64,000 bases of DNA from Streptomyces cellostaticus (GTDB lineage Bacteria > Actinomycetota > Actinomycetes > Streptomycetales > Streptomycetaceae), in the NCBI RefSeq assembly GCF_023630175.1, contig NZ_JALLIN010000016.1:1-64000 (forward strand), in the 5' to 3' direction. Position numbers and translations under genes: made by a program. Below the pieces are notes generated by a model, which saw only the letters and a program-made list of their open reading frames with translations, had not been told where the DNA came from and searched no databases. Below, piece by piece: positions 43,723 through 55,214 of the stretch (its first letter is position 1; each line of letters begins with the position of its first letter).

Positions 43723-46254
43723 GTGATCCGTTACGACGCCCTGGACGCGCTGCCCGTGCGGGCCGCCCTGCCCGCTCTGACCGACGCCCTGGAGACGGAC
43801 GGCACGGCCGTTCTGGTGGCGCCGCCCGGCACCGGCAAGACGACGCTGGTGCCGCTCGTGCTGGCGGGGCTGGCCGGCGGCGGGCCCGCGCGGCGTGTGG
43901 TGGTGGCCGAGCCGCGGCGGATCGCGGCGCGTGCGGCGGCGCGCCGGATGGCGTGGCTGCTCGGTGAGCGGCCCGGCGGCAGTGTCGGCCACACGGTGCG
44001 CGGCGAGCGGGTCGTGGGGCGGCACACGCGCGTGGAGGTGGTGACCACGGGCGTCCTGCTGCAGCGGCTGCAGCGGGACCAGGAACTGGCGGGCGTCGAC
44101 GTCGTGGTGATCGACGAGTGCCACGAGCGGCACCTGGACGCCGACACGGTGGCCGCGTTCCTGTGGGACGTGCGGCAGGCGCTGCGCCCGGAACTGCGGC
44201 TGGTGGCCGCGTCGGCGACCACGGACGCCCAGGGGTGGGCCCGGCTGCTGGGCGGGGCGCCGGTGGTCGAGGCGGCGGGCGTCGCGCATCCGGTGGAGGT
44301 CGTGTGGGCGCCTCCGGCGCGTCCCGTGCGGCCCCCGCACGGGATGAGGGTGGATCCGGCGCTGCTCGCCCACGTGGCCTCGGTGGTGCGGCGGGCGCTG
44401 GCCGAGCGGGAGGGGGACGTGCTGTGCTTCCTGCCCGGTGTGGGCGAGATCGCGCGGGTGGCGGGGCAGCTCGGGGATCTGGGTGCGGTGGACGTGCTCC
44501 AGGTGCACGGGCGGGCGCCGGCCGCCGTGCAGGACGCGGTGCTGGCGCCCGGGGAGCGGCGCCGGGTGGTGCTGACGACGTCGGTGGCCGAGTCGTCGCT
44601 GACGGTGCCCGGGGTGCGGGTGGTGGTGGACTCCGGGCTGGCGCGGGAGCCGCGGGTGGATCACGCGCGCGGGCTGAGCGCTCTGGTGACGGTGCGGGCG
44701 TCGCGTGCCGCCGGGCGGCAGCGGGCCGGGCGGGCCGGGCGGGAGGCGCCGGGTGTGGTGTACCGGTGCTGGACGGAGGCGGAGGACGGCCGGCTGACGG
44801 CTTTCCCGGCGCCGGAGATCAAGGTGGCCGATCTGACGGCGTTCGCCCTCCAGGCGGCCTGCTGGGGGGATCCCGACGCCTCGGGGCTGGCGTTGCTGGA
44901 TCCGCCGCCCGGTGGCGCGATGGCGGCGGCGCGGGAGGTGCTGACGGCCGTGGGCGCGGTGGATCCGGCCGGACGGGCCACCGGGCTCGGGGTGCGGCTG
45001 GGCCGGCTGGGGGTGCATCCGCGGCTGGGGCGGGCCCTGCTGGACACCTCGGGCCGCGGTGCGGAGGCCGTCGCCCTGCTCTCCGAGGAGGTGCCGCGGG
45101 AGTACGGGGACGATCTCGCCGGGGCCCTGCGGCGTGCCCGGCGTGGCGGTGACGCCTACGCGGGGCGGTGGGCCGCGGAGGTGCGGCGGCTGCGGGCCGT
45201 CTCGGCGGATCCCTCCGCTCCGGCCGCCGGGGATCACGGGGCGCGGGCGGGTGCCGGGGCCGTCGCGGGCTCGGAGTCCGGGACGGAGGGGCTGGTTGGG
45301 CCCACCGTCGCGCTGGCGTTCCCGGAGCGGGTGGCGCGGCTGGACGGCGGTTCGTATCTCATGGTCTCCGGGACCCGGGCGGAGCTGGGGGACGGGTCGG
45401 CGCTGGACGGTGCGCCCTGGATCGTCGTCGCGGTCGCCGACCGGGGTGCCGGGCGGGGCCACGCGCGCGTGCGGCTCGGCGCGGCCGTCTCCGAGGAGGT
45501 GGCCCGGGCCGCAGCCGGCGCGCTCCTGGCGGAGCGGGACGAGGTGCGCTGGGCCGGCGGGGACGTCGTGGCCCGCCGGGTGGAACGGCTGGGTGCCGTG
45601 GAGCTGGCCGTCAGGCCGCTGAAGGAGGCCGATCCCGTGCTCGTGCGCGCGGCCCTGCTCGACGGGCTGCGGCAGGAGGGGCTGGGGCTGCTGCGCTGGA
45701 CGCCGGAGGCGGCGGTGCTGCGGCAGCGGCTGGCGTTCCTGCGGGCGCATGCCGGGGCGCCCTGGCCGGAGGTTTCCGACGAGGCGCTGCACGCGCGCGT
45801 GGACGAGTGGCTGGAGCCGGAGCTGGGCCGGGCCCGGCGGCGGGCCGACCTCGCGCGGATCGACGCCGGGCAGGCGCTGGCGCGGCTGCTGCCGTGGGCG
45901 AGCGGGGACGCGGCCCGGCTGGACGAGCTGGCGCCGGAGCGGATCACCGTGCCGAGCGGGTCCAGGATCCGGATCGACTACCGGGATCCGGAGCGGCCGG
46001 TCCTCGCGGTGAAGCTCCAGGAGATGTTCGGGCTGCGTGAGACGCCGGCCGTGGCGGGGGTGCCGCTGCTGGTGCACCTGCTGTCGCCGGCCGGGCGGCC
46101 CGCCGCCGTCACGGCCGACCTCGCGTCGTTCTGGCGGGACGGCTACCGGGGCGTGCGCGCCGAGCTGCGCGGGCGCTATCCGAAGCATCCGTGGCCCGAG
46201 GACCCGGCGACCGCGGAACCCACCCGGCACACCAACGCGCGGCTGCGGCGCTGA
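43723..46254 (+). CDS. hrpB: ATP-dependent helicase HrpB
   Basis: 843 aa DEAH-type helicase. Motif I is VAPPGTGKTTLVPLVLAG, motif II VIDECHERHLDAD (DECH), motif III VAASATTDA, motif V LTTSVAESSLTVPGVRVVVD and motif VI GRQRAGRAGREAPG. The HrpB-specific C-terminal region follows, with WRDGYRGVRAELRGRYPKHPWPEDP at the end. The precise substrate of bacterial HrpB is unclear; RNA processing is suggested in E. coli. GTG start at 43723. It ends at a long palindromic terminator shared with the convergent transglycosylase gene. Confidence 0.95.
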   Translation: MIRYDALDALPVRAALPALTDALETDGTAVLVAPPGTGKTTLVPLVLAGLAGGGPARRVVVAEPRRIAARAAARRMAWLLGERPGGSVGHTVRGERVVGRHTRVEVVTTGVLLQRLQRDQELAGVDVVVIDECHERHLDADTVAAFLWDVRQALRPELRLVAASATTDAQGWARLLGGAPVVEAAGVAHPVEVVWAPPARPVRPPHGMRVDPALLAHVASVVRRALAEREGDVLCFLPGVGEIARVAGQLGDLGAVDVLQVHGRAPAAVQDAVLAPGERRRVVLTTSVAESSLTVPGVRVVVDSGLAREPRVDHARGLSALVTVRASRAAGRQRAGRAGREAPGVVYRCWTEAEDGRLTAFPAPEIKVADLTAFALQAACWGDPDASGLALLDPPPGGAMAAAREVLTAVGAVDPAGRATGLGVRLGRLGVHPRLGRALLDTSGRGAEAVALLSEEVPREYGDDLAGALRRARRGGDAYAGRWAAEVRRLRAVSADPSAPAAGDHGARAGAGAVAGSESGTEGLVGPTVALAFPERVARLDGGSYLMVSGTRAELGDGSALDGAPWIVVAVADRGAGRGHARVRLGAAVSEEVARAAAGALLAERDEVRWAGGDVVARRVERLGAVELAVRPLKEADPVLVRAALLDGLRQEGLGLLRWTPEAAVLRQRLAFLRAHAGAPWPEVSDEALHARVDEWLEPELGRARRRADLARIDAGQALARLLPWASGDAARLDELAPERITVPSGSRIRIDYRDPERPVLAVKLQEMFGLRETPAVAGVPLLVHLLSPAGRPAAVTADLASFWRDGYRGVRAELRGRYPKHPWPEDPATAEPTRHTNARLRR

Positions 46255-46262
46255 CCGGTCGT

Positions 46263-46310
46263 ACGGCCGAGGGCGCCCGTCCGCCGCGGCGGACGGGCGC
46301 CCTCGGCCGT
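46263..46310. terminator. 48-bp perfect palindrome, bidirectional terminator
   Basis: A perfect inverted repeat of 24 bp arms with no spacer, centred between 46286 and 46287 (left arm begins ACGGCCGAGGGCGCCCG). It lies 8 bp after the hrpB stop codon and downstream of the convergent secreted transglycosylase gene. As RNA it would fold into a very stable hairpin on either strand. Confidence 0.9.
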
Positions 46311-46370
46311 CGGGTGACGGCCGTACCGCGCGCGATGCGCGCCGCGCGCGGCGTCTGGCCGTGCCTGGCG

Positions 46371-48149
46371 TCAGGAGGTCGCGGTCGCGGACGGGCTCGG
46401 CGAGGGGCTCGCCGGGGCGTCGGCGGCGGCGACCCGCAGCTCGACGGTGACGGTGCCGCCGCCGGGCGTGGTGACCCGGAGCAGGAAGGTGCCGGTGGTG
46501 TCGTCCGCGTACAGCTCGGGCAGCGTGAGCCGGCCCTCGGAGTCGGTCATGAGGCCGGTGAGGGTGCGCACGGTCCTGCCGTCGGCGTCCTTGAAGTAGG
46601 GGCCCTTGTCGTTCTCGGTGGCGTCGTCGGCGGTCCTGATCAGGGTGGCGGTGGCCGCGACCCGGTCGGCGGCGGCGCCCTTGTAGGTCGCCTCCACCTG
46701 GACCTGCTCGGCGAACTCGCCGCCGGGGGTGCAGGTCAGCTCGGTGTCACCGGTGCGGCTGAGGGTGTCGGCGGCGCGGGCGGTGACGGTGGCGGTGTAG
46801 CCGACGGCCTTGACCTGGTGCCCGACGACAGCCGTGGTGACCTTGAAGTCGCCGGTCTTCTCGCCCGCCTGGAGGGCCGGTGCGAGCGCCACCCCCTTGG
46901 CGTCGGTGGCGACGGTGGCGACGCTCTCGCCGCCGGCGAAGGCGGCGTCGGTGTCGCCGGTGATGGTGAACCGGATCCTGACCTTGGCGACGGCGGTTCC
47001 CGCCCTGGTCTCGGCGCGGGTGCCGATCCGCTCCCCGAACGCGTCCCCGGCCATCGCGGTGAGCTGCGCGGTGCCGGCGTCCTCGAGGTGGTCCACGGTC
47101 TCGGACGGGGTGGGCTGCTTCGGCGGGACCGGCGGCTCCGACGGCTGCGGGTCGGGGCTCTGGCCGCCGCCGCCCGGCTGCTGCGGCTTCGGGTCGGGCT
47201 TGGGCTCGGGCGCGGGCTTGGGCGCGGGCTTGGGCTTCGGGTCCGGCTGGTGGCCGGGCTTCGTCCCCGGCGGGTCGGCGGGTGCCGGGGTGTGCGGGCG
47301 CGGGGTGCCGTCGTCGCTGCGGCGGCCGGGCGCGCCACCACTGCCGTCGGGCACGGAGTGGGTGCCCTTGCGGTAGTAGTGCAGCCAGTTCAGGACCAGG
47401 TTCAGGTAGTCCTGCGAGTTGTTGTAGCTGAGGATCGCGCTGTGCAGGCCGGGCTCGGTGGACATGTCCCAGTCGTTGCGGCACAGGTAGTGGCCTGCGG
47501 CGAGCGCGGCGTCGTAGACGTTGTTCGGGTCGGCCTTGCCGTCGGCGTTGCCGTCCCGGCCGGCCCAGGCCCAGGTGGACGGGATGAACTGCATCGGGCC
47601 GATGGCCTGGTCGTAGTGGCTGTTGCCGTCGAACTCACCGTGGTCGGTGTCCTTGATGAGCGCGAAGCCGTTGCCGTCGAGCTGCGGGCCGAGGATCCGG
47701 CCGAGCGTCGTGCCGTCCGCGTCGACGCGGCCGCCGCGGGCCTGACCGGACTCCACCTTGCCGATGGCGGCCAGCAGTTGCCAGGGCAGGTTGCAGCCGG
47801 GCTTGGACGAGCGCAGCTCGGCCTCGGCCTTCTTGTAGGCGTCGAGGACGGTCGCGGGTATGCCGGCCTCCGCCTCTCCCCGGGCGACGGGGTCACCGGC
47901 CTTCGACGAGGGGCTGGGGTTGGGACTGTTGAGCGGCGGAAGGTCCGTGTAGTACGGCGAGTTGCCGGTGGCGTCGCCGCCGGAGGGGGCATCGGGCACG
48001 GGTGTGCCGACGCCTGCCGAGGCCGGTCTGCCGGGGTCCTCGCCGGCCGCTCCGGGAGCCTGGGACGCGGACAGTGCCGCGACCGCCGCCGCGGCCACCG
48101 CGGTGGTCGCCGCTCCCTTGCGCAGCCGCCTGCCGAAATGCGCCGCCAT
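46371..48149 (-). CDS. Secreted lytic transglycosylase-like protein
   Basis: 592 aa. The signal peptide is about residues 1-36 (basic RRLRKGAATTAVAAAAVAAL core, Ala cleavage). A lytic-transglycosylase fold (SLT/MltB-like) spans about residues 95-260 with catalytic Glu in IGKVESGQ, GPMQFIPSTWAWAG and HSAILSYNNSQDYLNLVLNW. A Pro/Lys-rich linker of about 80 residues follows, then about 230 residues of beta-rich, Ig-like repeats (AGTAVAKVRIRFTITGD, and later TGTFLLRVTTPGGGTVTVE). It probably cleaves cell-wall peptidoglycan outside the cell, perhaps during growth or germination. ATG at 48149, GGGAGGGG upstream. Confidence 0.9.
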   Translation of the reverse strand: MAAHFGRRLRKGAATTAVAAAAVAALSASQAPGAAGEDPGRPASAGVGTPVPDAPSGGDATGNSPYYTDLPPLNSPNPSPSSKAGDPVARGEAEAGIPATVLDAYKKAEAELRSSKPGCNLPWQLLAAIGKVESGQARGGRVDADGTTLGRILGPQLDGNGFALIKDTDHGEFDGNSHYDQAIGPMQFIPSTWAWAGRDGNADGKADPNNVYDAALAAGHYLCRNDWDMSTEPGLHSAILSYNNSQDYLNLVLNWLHYYRKGTHSVPDGSGGAPGRRSDDGTPRPHTPAPADPPGTKPGHQPDPKPKPAPKPAPEPKPDPKPQQPGGGGQSPDPQPSEPPVPPKQPTPSETVDHLEDAGTAQLTAMAGDAFGERIGTRAETRAGTAVAKVRIRFTITGDTDAAFAGGESVATVATDAKGVALAPALQAGEKTGDFKVTTAVVGHQVKAVGYTATVTARAADTLSRTGDTELTCTPGGEFAEQVQVEATYKGAAADRVAATATLIRTADDATENDKGPYFKDADGRTVRTLTGLMTDSEGRLTLPELYADDTTGTFLLRVTTPGGGTVTVELRVAAADAPASPSPSPSATATS

Positions 48150-48469
48150 AGAGTGAACCCCTCCCGTGGACGCCCATCGCGTCCGTCTCCGGCTGTCTGC
48201 CTCGCTCTGGTGTGACGGTTGACCCGGTGCTCTGGTTGCCCCTGTTCCGCCTTTCCGTCCGTGCGACGGGTGGCTGCCGTGCCTCCCGGCACGGCAGCCC
48301 AGGTGACACTACGACAACTTGTTTGCCGGGGGCACCCGTTCGGGTGCGGTTTTCACCGGCCGGCCGACACCACCGGGCCGCGGGGACCACCTGCGGCGCC
48401 GACGCATACTGGACCGGACGTGATCAACGGTCGCGAAGCCGTGGCCGACGCCCGCCCGAGGGGGACCTG
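48150..48469. other. Divergent intergenic region with two hairpins
   Basis: 320 bp between the transglycosylase and DUF4184 genes. A 12-bp perfect stem GGCTGCCGTGCC/GGCACGGCAGCC (48272-48299) with a 4-nt loop lies in the transglycosylase leader. A smaller GCACCCG/CGGGTGC hairpin (48332-48347) is followed on the plus strand by GGTTTT. I looked for the c-di-AMP (ydaO) riboswitch found ahead of some Streptomyces cell-wall hydrolase genes and did not find its conserved core. Confidence 0.6.
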
Positions 48470-49327
48470 TTGCCGTTCACACTCAGCCACGCGGCGGCCG
48501 TCCTGCCGGCCGTCCGCCGGGACGGCGGGGGCCGGGGCCGGCTGGTGCCCGCCGTGCTCGTCGCGGGGTCCTTCGCACCCGACGTGACCTACTACGCGGC
48601 GAGCGTCCGGCGGGACGCGATGGGGTTCGGGGCGGTCACCCACTCCCTGCCGGGCGTGGCCGGCGTGGACGTGCTCATCGCCTGGGCGCTGGTGGGGTTG
48701 TGGCTGTTCGTACGGGAGCCGCTGGTGGCGCTGCTCCCCCGGGCCCGCCAGGGGCGCGGGGCCGCCCTGTTGCGCTGCGGGGCGCCACGCGCGCGCGTGG
48801 GGGCCGAGCGTGTGCTGCGCTGGTACGCCTCGGCGGTGCTCGGCGCGCTGACGCACGTCGTGTGGGACGCGTTCACGCACCACGACCGGTGGGGGTCGCG
48901 GCTGGTCCCGGCGCTCGGCGGGGCGGTGGCGGGCCTGCCGCGGTACACGTGGCTGCAGTACGGCTCGTCCGCGGTGGCGGCCGTGGTGATCGCCGTGTTC
49001 CTGCTGGGGGCGCTGCGGCGGGCGCCCGCCGGGGAGCCCGCGGGGGTGCCGGCGCTGTCCGCGCGGGACCGCTGGCGGGCCGCGGCGGTGATCGGTGGCT
49101 GTGTCCTGGCGGGGGCGGTGCAGCGGGCGGCGCGGTGGTGGGCGTACCCGGGTGTGTCCGTGCGTCCGCTGGATCTGGTGCCGACCCTGTGCTTCGGCTC
49201 CGGGGCCGGACTGCTGCTCGGGGTGCTGCTGTACGCGGCCGGGGTCAGGATGTGGCGTCCGGTCCGGGTTCCGGGCGGTCCTGGTGGGGTGGCCGGTGCG
49301 GGCCGGGACCGGACGGCCGCTCGGTGA
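48470..49327 (+). CDS. DUF4184 integral membrane protein
   Basis: 285 aa, five to six transmembrane segments. The N-terminus LPFTLSHAAAVLPAV, the FAPDVTYYAAS motif and THVVWDAFTHHDRWG are typical of DUF4184, a family resembling membrane-bound metal-dependent hydrolases with conserved His/Asp. The TTG at 48470 is preferred because GAGGGGG lies 5 nt upstream and homologues begin at LPFTLSH. The 3' end overlaps the convergent hypothetical gene by 83 bp. Confidence 0.85.
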   Translation: MPFTLSHAAAVLPAVRRDGGGRGRLVPAVLVAGSFAPDVTYYAASVRRDAMGFGAVTHSLPGVAGVDVLIAWALVGLWLFVREPLVALLPRARQGRGAALLRCGAPRARVGAERVLRWYASAVLGALTHVVWDAFTHHDRWGSRLVPALGGAVAGLPRYTWLQYGSSAVAAVVIAVFLLGALRRAPAGEPAGVPALSARDRWRAAAVIGGCVLAGAVQRAARWWAYPGVSVRPLDLVPTLCFGSGAGLLLGVLLYAAGVRMWRPVRVPGGPGGVAGAGRDRTAAR

Positions 49328-49652
49328 GGGCGGCCACGAACACGGTGAGGGTGCGTCTGGGACGGGTCCGGGGGACCGCGGTCAGCAGCAGCGCCAGGTA
49401 GGCGTGGGCGAGGTCCGCCCAGGCGCGCCGGTCGGCGGTGCGGCGGAGCCGGGCGCCCGGCCGGCGCAGCAGGCCGGGGGCGGCTCTGCGGGCGGCCGCG
49501 ACCGGGCCGAGGGGGACGCGGGCGGTGCCGGCGCCGGCCGCGAGGGCCGGGACCGGCGAGGCGGCCGCGGCCGGGCCGGAGGCCCTGCCGGCCTCGGCCC
49601 GGATGCCGCCCCGTACCTCGGGCGTCCTGCGGTGCAGCATGCGTATACCCAT
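49245..49652 (-). CDS. Conserved hypothetical protein, Ala/Arg-rich
   Basis: 135 aa starting MGIRMLHRRT, which I recall as the start of a conserved streptomycete protein of unknown function. It is Ala/Arg/Pro-rich with a short hydrophobic segment (WADLAHAYLALLLTAVP). No SD is seen and the mRNA may be leaderless. It overlaps the DUF4184 gene tail-to-tail by 83 bp. Biased composition means part of the frame could be fortuitous, so the call is tentative. Confidence 0.6.
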   Translation of the reverse strand: MGIRMLHRRTPEVRGGIRAEAGRASGPAAAASPVPALAAGAGTARVPLGPVAAARRAAPGLLRRPGARLRRTADRRAWADLAHAYLALLLTAVPRTRPRRTLTVFVAALTERPSGPGPHRPPHQDRPEPGPDATS

Positions 49653-49859
49653 GTCCGCAGTGTTGCGGCTGCGGACGGCGGGGTGCGTTCTGGCGGGGTC
49701 CACGTGAGTGACGGACCCCGCCGGGATTCCGCCGGTCAGGGGGCCGGCGCCGCGCCGGGGAGGGACGCGGTGCGTGGATCGCCGCGTCCCCGGGCGGGTG
49801 TCCGGGGAACCGGGCGCGGATCCGGGGAGCCGCGCGGTGCGCGGGACACCGGGCGGGCG

Positions 49860-52583
49860 TCAGTGGGCCGCCGACTCCCAGTCGGGGCCCACGCCCACCG
49901 AGACGTCGAGCGGGGCACGCAGCCGGACGGCGCCGGCCATCTCGCGGCGGACGAGTTCCTCCGTGGCCGCGCGCTCGCCGGGGGCGATCTCCAGCACGAT
50001 CTCGTCGTGCACCTGCAGAAGCAGGCGGGACCTCAGGTCCGCCTCGCGCAGGGCCCGGTCGACGTTGAGCATGGCGATCTTGACGATGTCGGCGGCCGTG
50101 CCCTGGATGGGGGCGTTGAGGGCCATGCGTTCGGCCGCCTCGCGGCGCTGGCGGTTGTCGCTGTTGAGGTCGGGCAGGTAGCGGCGGCGTCCGAGGAGCG
50201 TCGCCGTGTACCCCGTGGCCCGTGCCTCGTCGACGACGCGGCGCAGGTAGTCGCGCACGCCGCCGAAGCGCTCGAAGTAGGTGTCCATCAGGCCGCGGGC
50301 CTCGGCCGCCTCGATGTTGAGCTGCTGGGAGAGGCCGAAGGCGGACAGCCCGTAGGCCAGGCCGTACGACATGGCCTTGATCTTGCGGCGCATCTCCGCG
50401 TCCACCGCGTCCCGCCCGACCGAGAAGACCTGGGAGGCGACCGTGGTGTGCAGGTCCTCGCCCGTGGTGAACGCCTCGATGAGGTCCTTGTCCTCGGAGA
50501 GGTGGGCCATCACCCGCAGCTCGATCTGGCTGTAGTCGGCGGTCATCAGGGACTCGAAGCCCTCTCCCACCACGAAGCCGCGGCGGATCGCCCGGCCCTC
50601 GTCGGTGCGGACCGGGATGTTCTGCAGGTTCGGGTCGGTGGACGACAGCCGGCCGGTTGCGGCCACGGTCTGGTTGAACGTGGTGTGGATGCGGCCGTCG
50701 GCGGCGACGGTCTTGATCAGGCCCTCGACGGTGACCCGCAGCTTCGCCTGCTCGCGGTGCCGGAGCATGATCACCGGCAGTTCGTTGTCGGTCTGGGTGG
50801 CGAGCCAGGCCAGGGCGTCGGCGTCGGTGGTGTAGCCGGTCTTCGTCTTCTTCGTCCTCGGCAGGGCCAGCTCGCCGAAGAGGACTTCCTGGAGCTGCTT
50901 GGGCGAGCCGAGGTTGAACTCGCGGCCGGCGGCGGCGTGGGCCTCCTTCACCGCCTGCTGCACGGCGCCCGCGAACGTCTGCTCCATCGCCTCGAGGTGG
51001 GCGCGGTCGGCCGCGATGCCGTCGCGCTCCATACGGGCGAGCAGGGCGGAGGTGGGCAGCTCCACGTCCCGCAGCAGATCGGCGGCGCCGACCTCCTCGA
51101 GCCGCCCCTCGAACGCTTCTCCCAGGTCGAGGACGGCACGGGCCTGGATCATCAGGGACTCCGCCTCGGCGCCCTCGTCCGCGCCGAACGCGAGCTGGCC
51201 GTCGGCCGCGGCGGCGGGGGCCAGCTCGCGGTGCAGGTACTCCAGGGACAGCGCGTCCAGGTCGAAGGAGCGGCGGCCGGGCTTGACCAGGTACGCGGCG
51301 AGCGCGGTGTCCATCGCGACGCCCTCGACGCGCCAGCCGTGCTCGGCGAGGACCCGCATGGCGCCCTTGGCGTTGTGGAACACCTTCGGGCGGCCGGCGT
51401 CGGCGAGCCAGCCGGCGAAGGCGCGCTCGTCGGCCTCGTCCAGTTCGGCGGGGTCGAACCAGGCCGCCGCTCCCCCGGCCGCGGCGAGGGCGACCTCGGC
51501 GACCGAGCCGGTGCCCAGCGCCCAGGTGTCGACCGTGGCGACGCCGAGGGGGCCGATGCCGTGCCCGGCGAGCCAGCCGGCCAGCTCGCCGGTGCCCAGG
51601 ACGGTGCCGTCCAGCTCCACGCCCTCGGCCGCGACCGGCGTGGCCTCGGCCTCCTCGGCGCCGGGGTCGACGGCGAAGAGCCGCTCGCGCAGCGAGGGGT
51701 TGCGGATCTCCAGGGTGTCCAGGACCATCGCGACGGTCTTGCGGTCGTACGGCGCCCGCTCCAGGTCGGTGACCGACTTCGGCAGTTCGACCTGGCGCTC
51801 CAGCTCGGTGAGCAGCCGGTTGAGCTTGACCGACTCCAGGTGGTCGCGCAGGTTCTGGCCCGCCTTGCCCTTGACCTCGTCGACGCGCTCGACCAGCTCC
51901 GCGAACGAGCCGAACTGGTTGATCCACTTCGCGGCGGTCTTCTCGCCGACGCCCGGGATGCCGGGGAGGTTGTCGGACGGGTCGCCGCGCAGGGCGGCGA
52001 AGTCCGGGTACTGGGCGGGCGTCAGTCCGTACTTCTCGAAGACCTTCTCCGGGGTGAACCGGGTCAGCTCCGAGACGCCCTTCGTCGGGTACAGCACGGT
52101 CGTGTGCTCGGTGACGAGCTGGAAGGAGTCGCGGTCGCCGGTGACGATCAGCACCTCGAAGCCCTCGGCCTCGGCCCGGGTGGCGAGGGTGGCGATGACG
52201 TCGTCCGCCTCGAAGCCCTCGACGGCGAAGCGCTGCGCGTGCATGGCGTCGAGCAGCTCGCCGATCAGCTCGACCTGCCCCTTGAACTCGTCGGGGGTCT
52301 TGGAGCGGTTCGCCTTGTACTCGGTGAAGCGCTCGGAGCGCCAGGTCTTGCGGGAGACGTCGAAGGCCACCGCGAAGTGCGTGGGCGCCTCGTCACGCAG
52401 GGTGTTGGCCAGCATCGACGCGAAGCCGTAGATCGCGTTCGTCGGCTGGCCCGTCGCGGTGGTGAAGTTCTCCGCGGGCAGCGCGAAGAACGCGCGGTAG
52501 GCCAGCGAGTGCCCGTCCATGAGCATCAGCCGGGGACGGCCGCCGGGGTTGGGTTCGGTCTTCTTCGATGCTGTCTCTGCCAC
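49860..52583 (-). CDS. polA: DNA polymerase I
   Basis: 907 aa. The N-terminal 5'-3' exonuclease (about 1-310) has LMLMDGHSLAYRAFFALPAE, VEGFEADDVIATLA and PGIPGVGEKTAAKWINQFGS. The middle exonuclease-like domain lacks the acidic residues of a working 3'-5' proofreader, as is usual in actinobacteria. The polymerase domain (about 520-907) has motif A MTADYSQIELRVMAHLS, motif B RRKIKAMSYGLAYGLSAFGL and motif C LLQVHDEIVLE. It fills gaps in excision repair and Okazaki processing. GTG start at 52583; in-frame upstream sequence to 52691 is low complexity. Divergent from the FdhF gene. Confidence 0.97.
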   Translation of the reverse strand: MAETASKKTEPNPGGRPRLMLMDGHSLAYRAFFALPAENFTTATGQPTNAIYGFASMLANTLRDEAPTHFAVAFDVSRKTWRSERFTEYKANRSKTPDEFKGQVELIGELLDAMHAQRFAVEGFEADDVIATLATRAEAEGFEVLIVTGDRDSFQLVTEHTTVLYPTKGVSELTRFTPEKVFEKYGLTPAQYPDFAALRGDPSDNLPGIPGVGEKTAAKWINQFGSFAELVERVDEVKGKAGQNLRDHLESVKLNRLLTELERQVELPKSVTDLERAPYDRKTVAMVLDTLEIRNPSLRERLFAVDPGAEEAEATPVAAEGVELDGTVLGTGELAGWLAGHGIGPLGVATVDTWALGTGSVAEVALAAAGGAAAWFDPAELDEADERAFAGWLADAGRPKVFHNAKGAMRVLAEHGWRVEGVAMDTALAAYLVKPGRRSFDLDALSLEYLHRELAPAAAADGQLAFGADEGAEAESLMIQARAVLDLGEAFEGRLEEVGAADLLRDVELPTSALLARMERDGIAADRAHLEAMEQTFAGAVQQAVKEAHAAAGREFNLGSPKQLQEVLFGELALPRTKKTKTGYTTDADALAWLATQTDNELPVIMLRHREQAKLRVTVEGLIKTVAADGRIHTTFNQTVAATGRLSSTDPNLQNIPVRTDEGRAIRRGFVVGEGFESLMTADYSQIELRVMAHLSEDKDLIEAFTTGEDLHTTVASQVFSVGRDAVDAEMRRKIKAMSYGLAYGLSAFGLSQQLNIEAAEARGLMDTYFERFGGVRDYLRRVVDEARATGYTATLLGRRRYLPDLNSDNRQRREAAERMALNAPIQGTAADIVKIAMLNVDRALREADLRSRLLLQVHDEIVLEIAPGERAATEELVRREMAGAVRLRAPLDVSVGVGPDWESAAH

Positions 52584-52814
52584 GTCCCCGATCCTGCCAC
52601 GCCCCACCGACAGCCGGGACCGGCCCGCCACGCGCCGGGCGCCGCGGCGGCACCGCCCGGGCGCCGCGGGCGGTGCCCCGCGGGGCCGCACGGCGCCCCC
52701 TCGCCCCGCCGCCCTCGGCCGCGGTGCCGGGGCCCGGTGCGCCCGGCCGCACGCCGGTGTGCCGTGGGAGGATCGACGTAGGACGTCTCACACGCAGTCG
52801 AAGGGGAGCGGACG

Positions 52815-55166
<2,352 letters not shown>

Positions 55167-55214
55167 GCGTTCGCTCAGCGACGTGATCGGCTGGACCAGA
55201 ACGGAGCCGCGCCC

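Noticed and set aside
42757..46230. 1157-residue minus-strand open frame
   Set aside because: Antisense to hrpB and the methyltransferase; Arg/Pro/His-rich with no domains.
48150..48430. ydaO (c-di-AMP) riboswitch ahead of the transglycosylase
   Set aside because: Conserved core segments of that family are not found; only simple hairpins are.
48592..51927. 1111-residue minus-strand open frame
   Set aside because: Second frame of polA extended by overlap into DUF4184; no recognisable protein.
49860..52583. Loss of proofreading residues in PolA as a novelty
   Set aside because: An inactive 3'-5' exonuclease domain is normal in actinobacterial DNA polymerase I.
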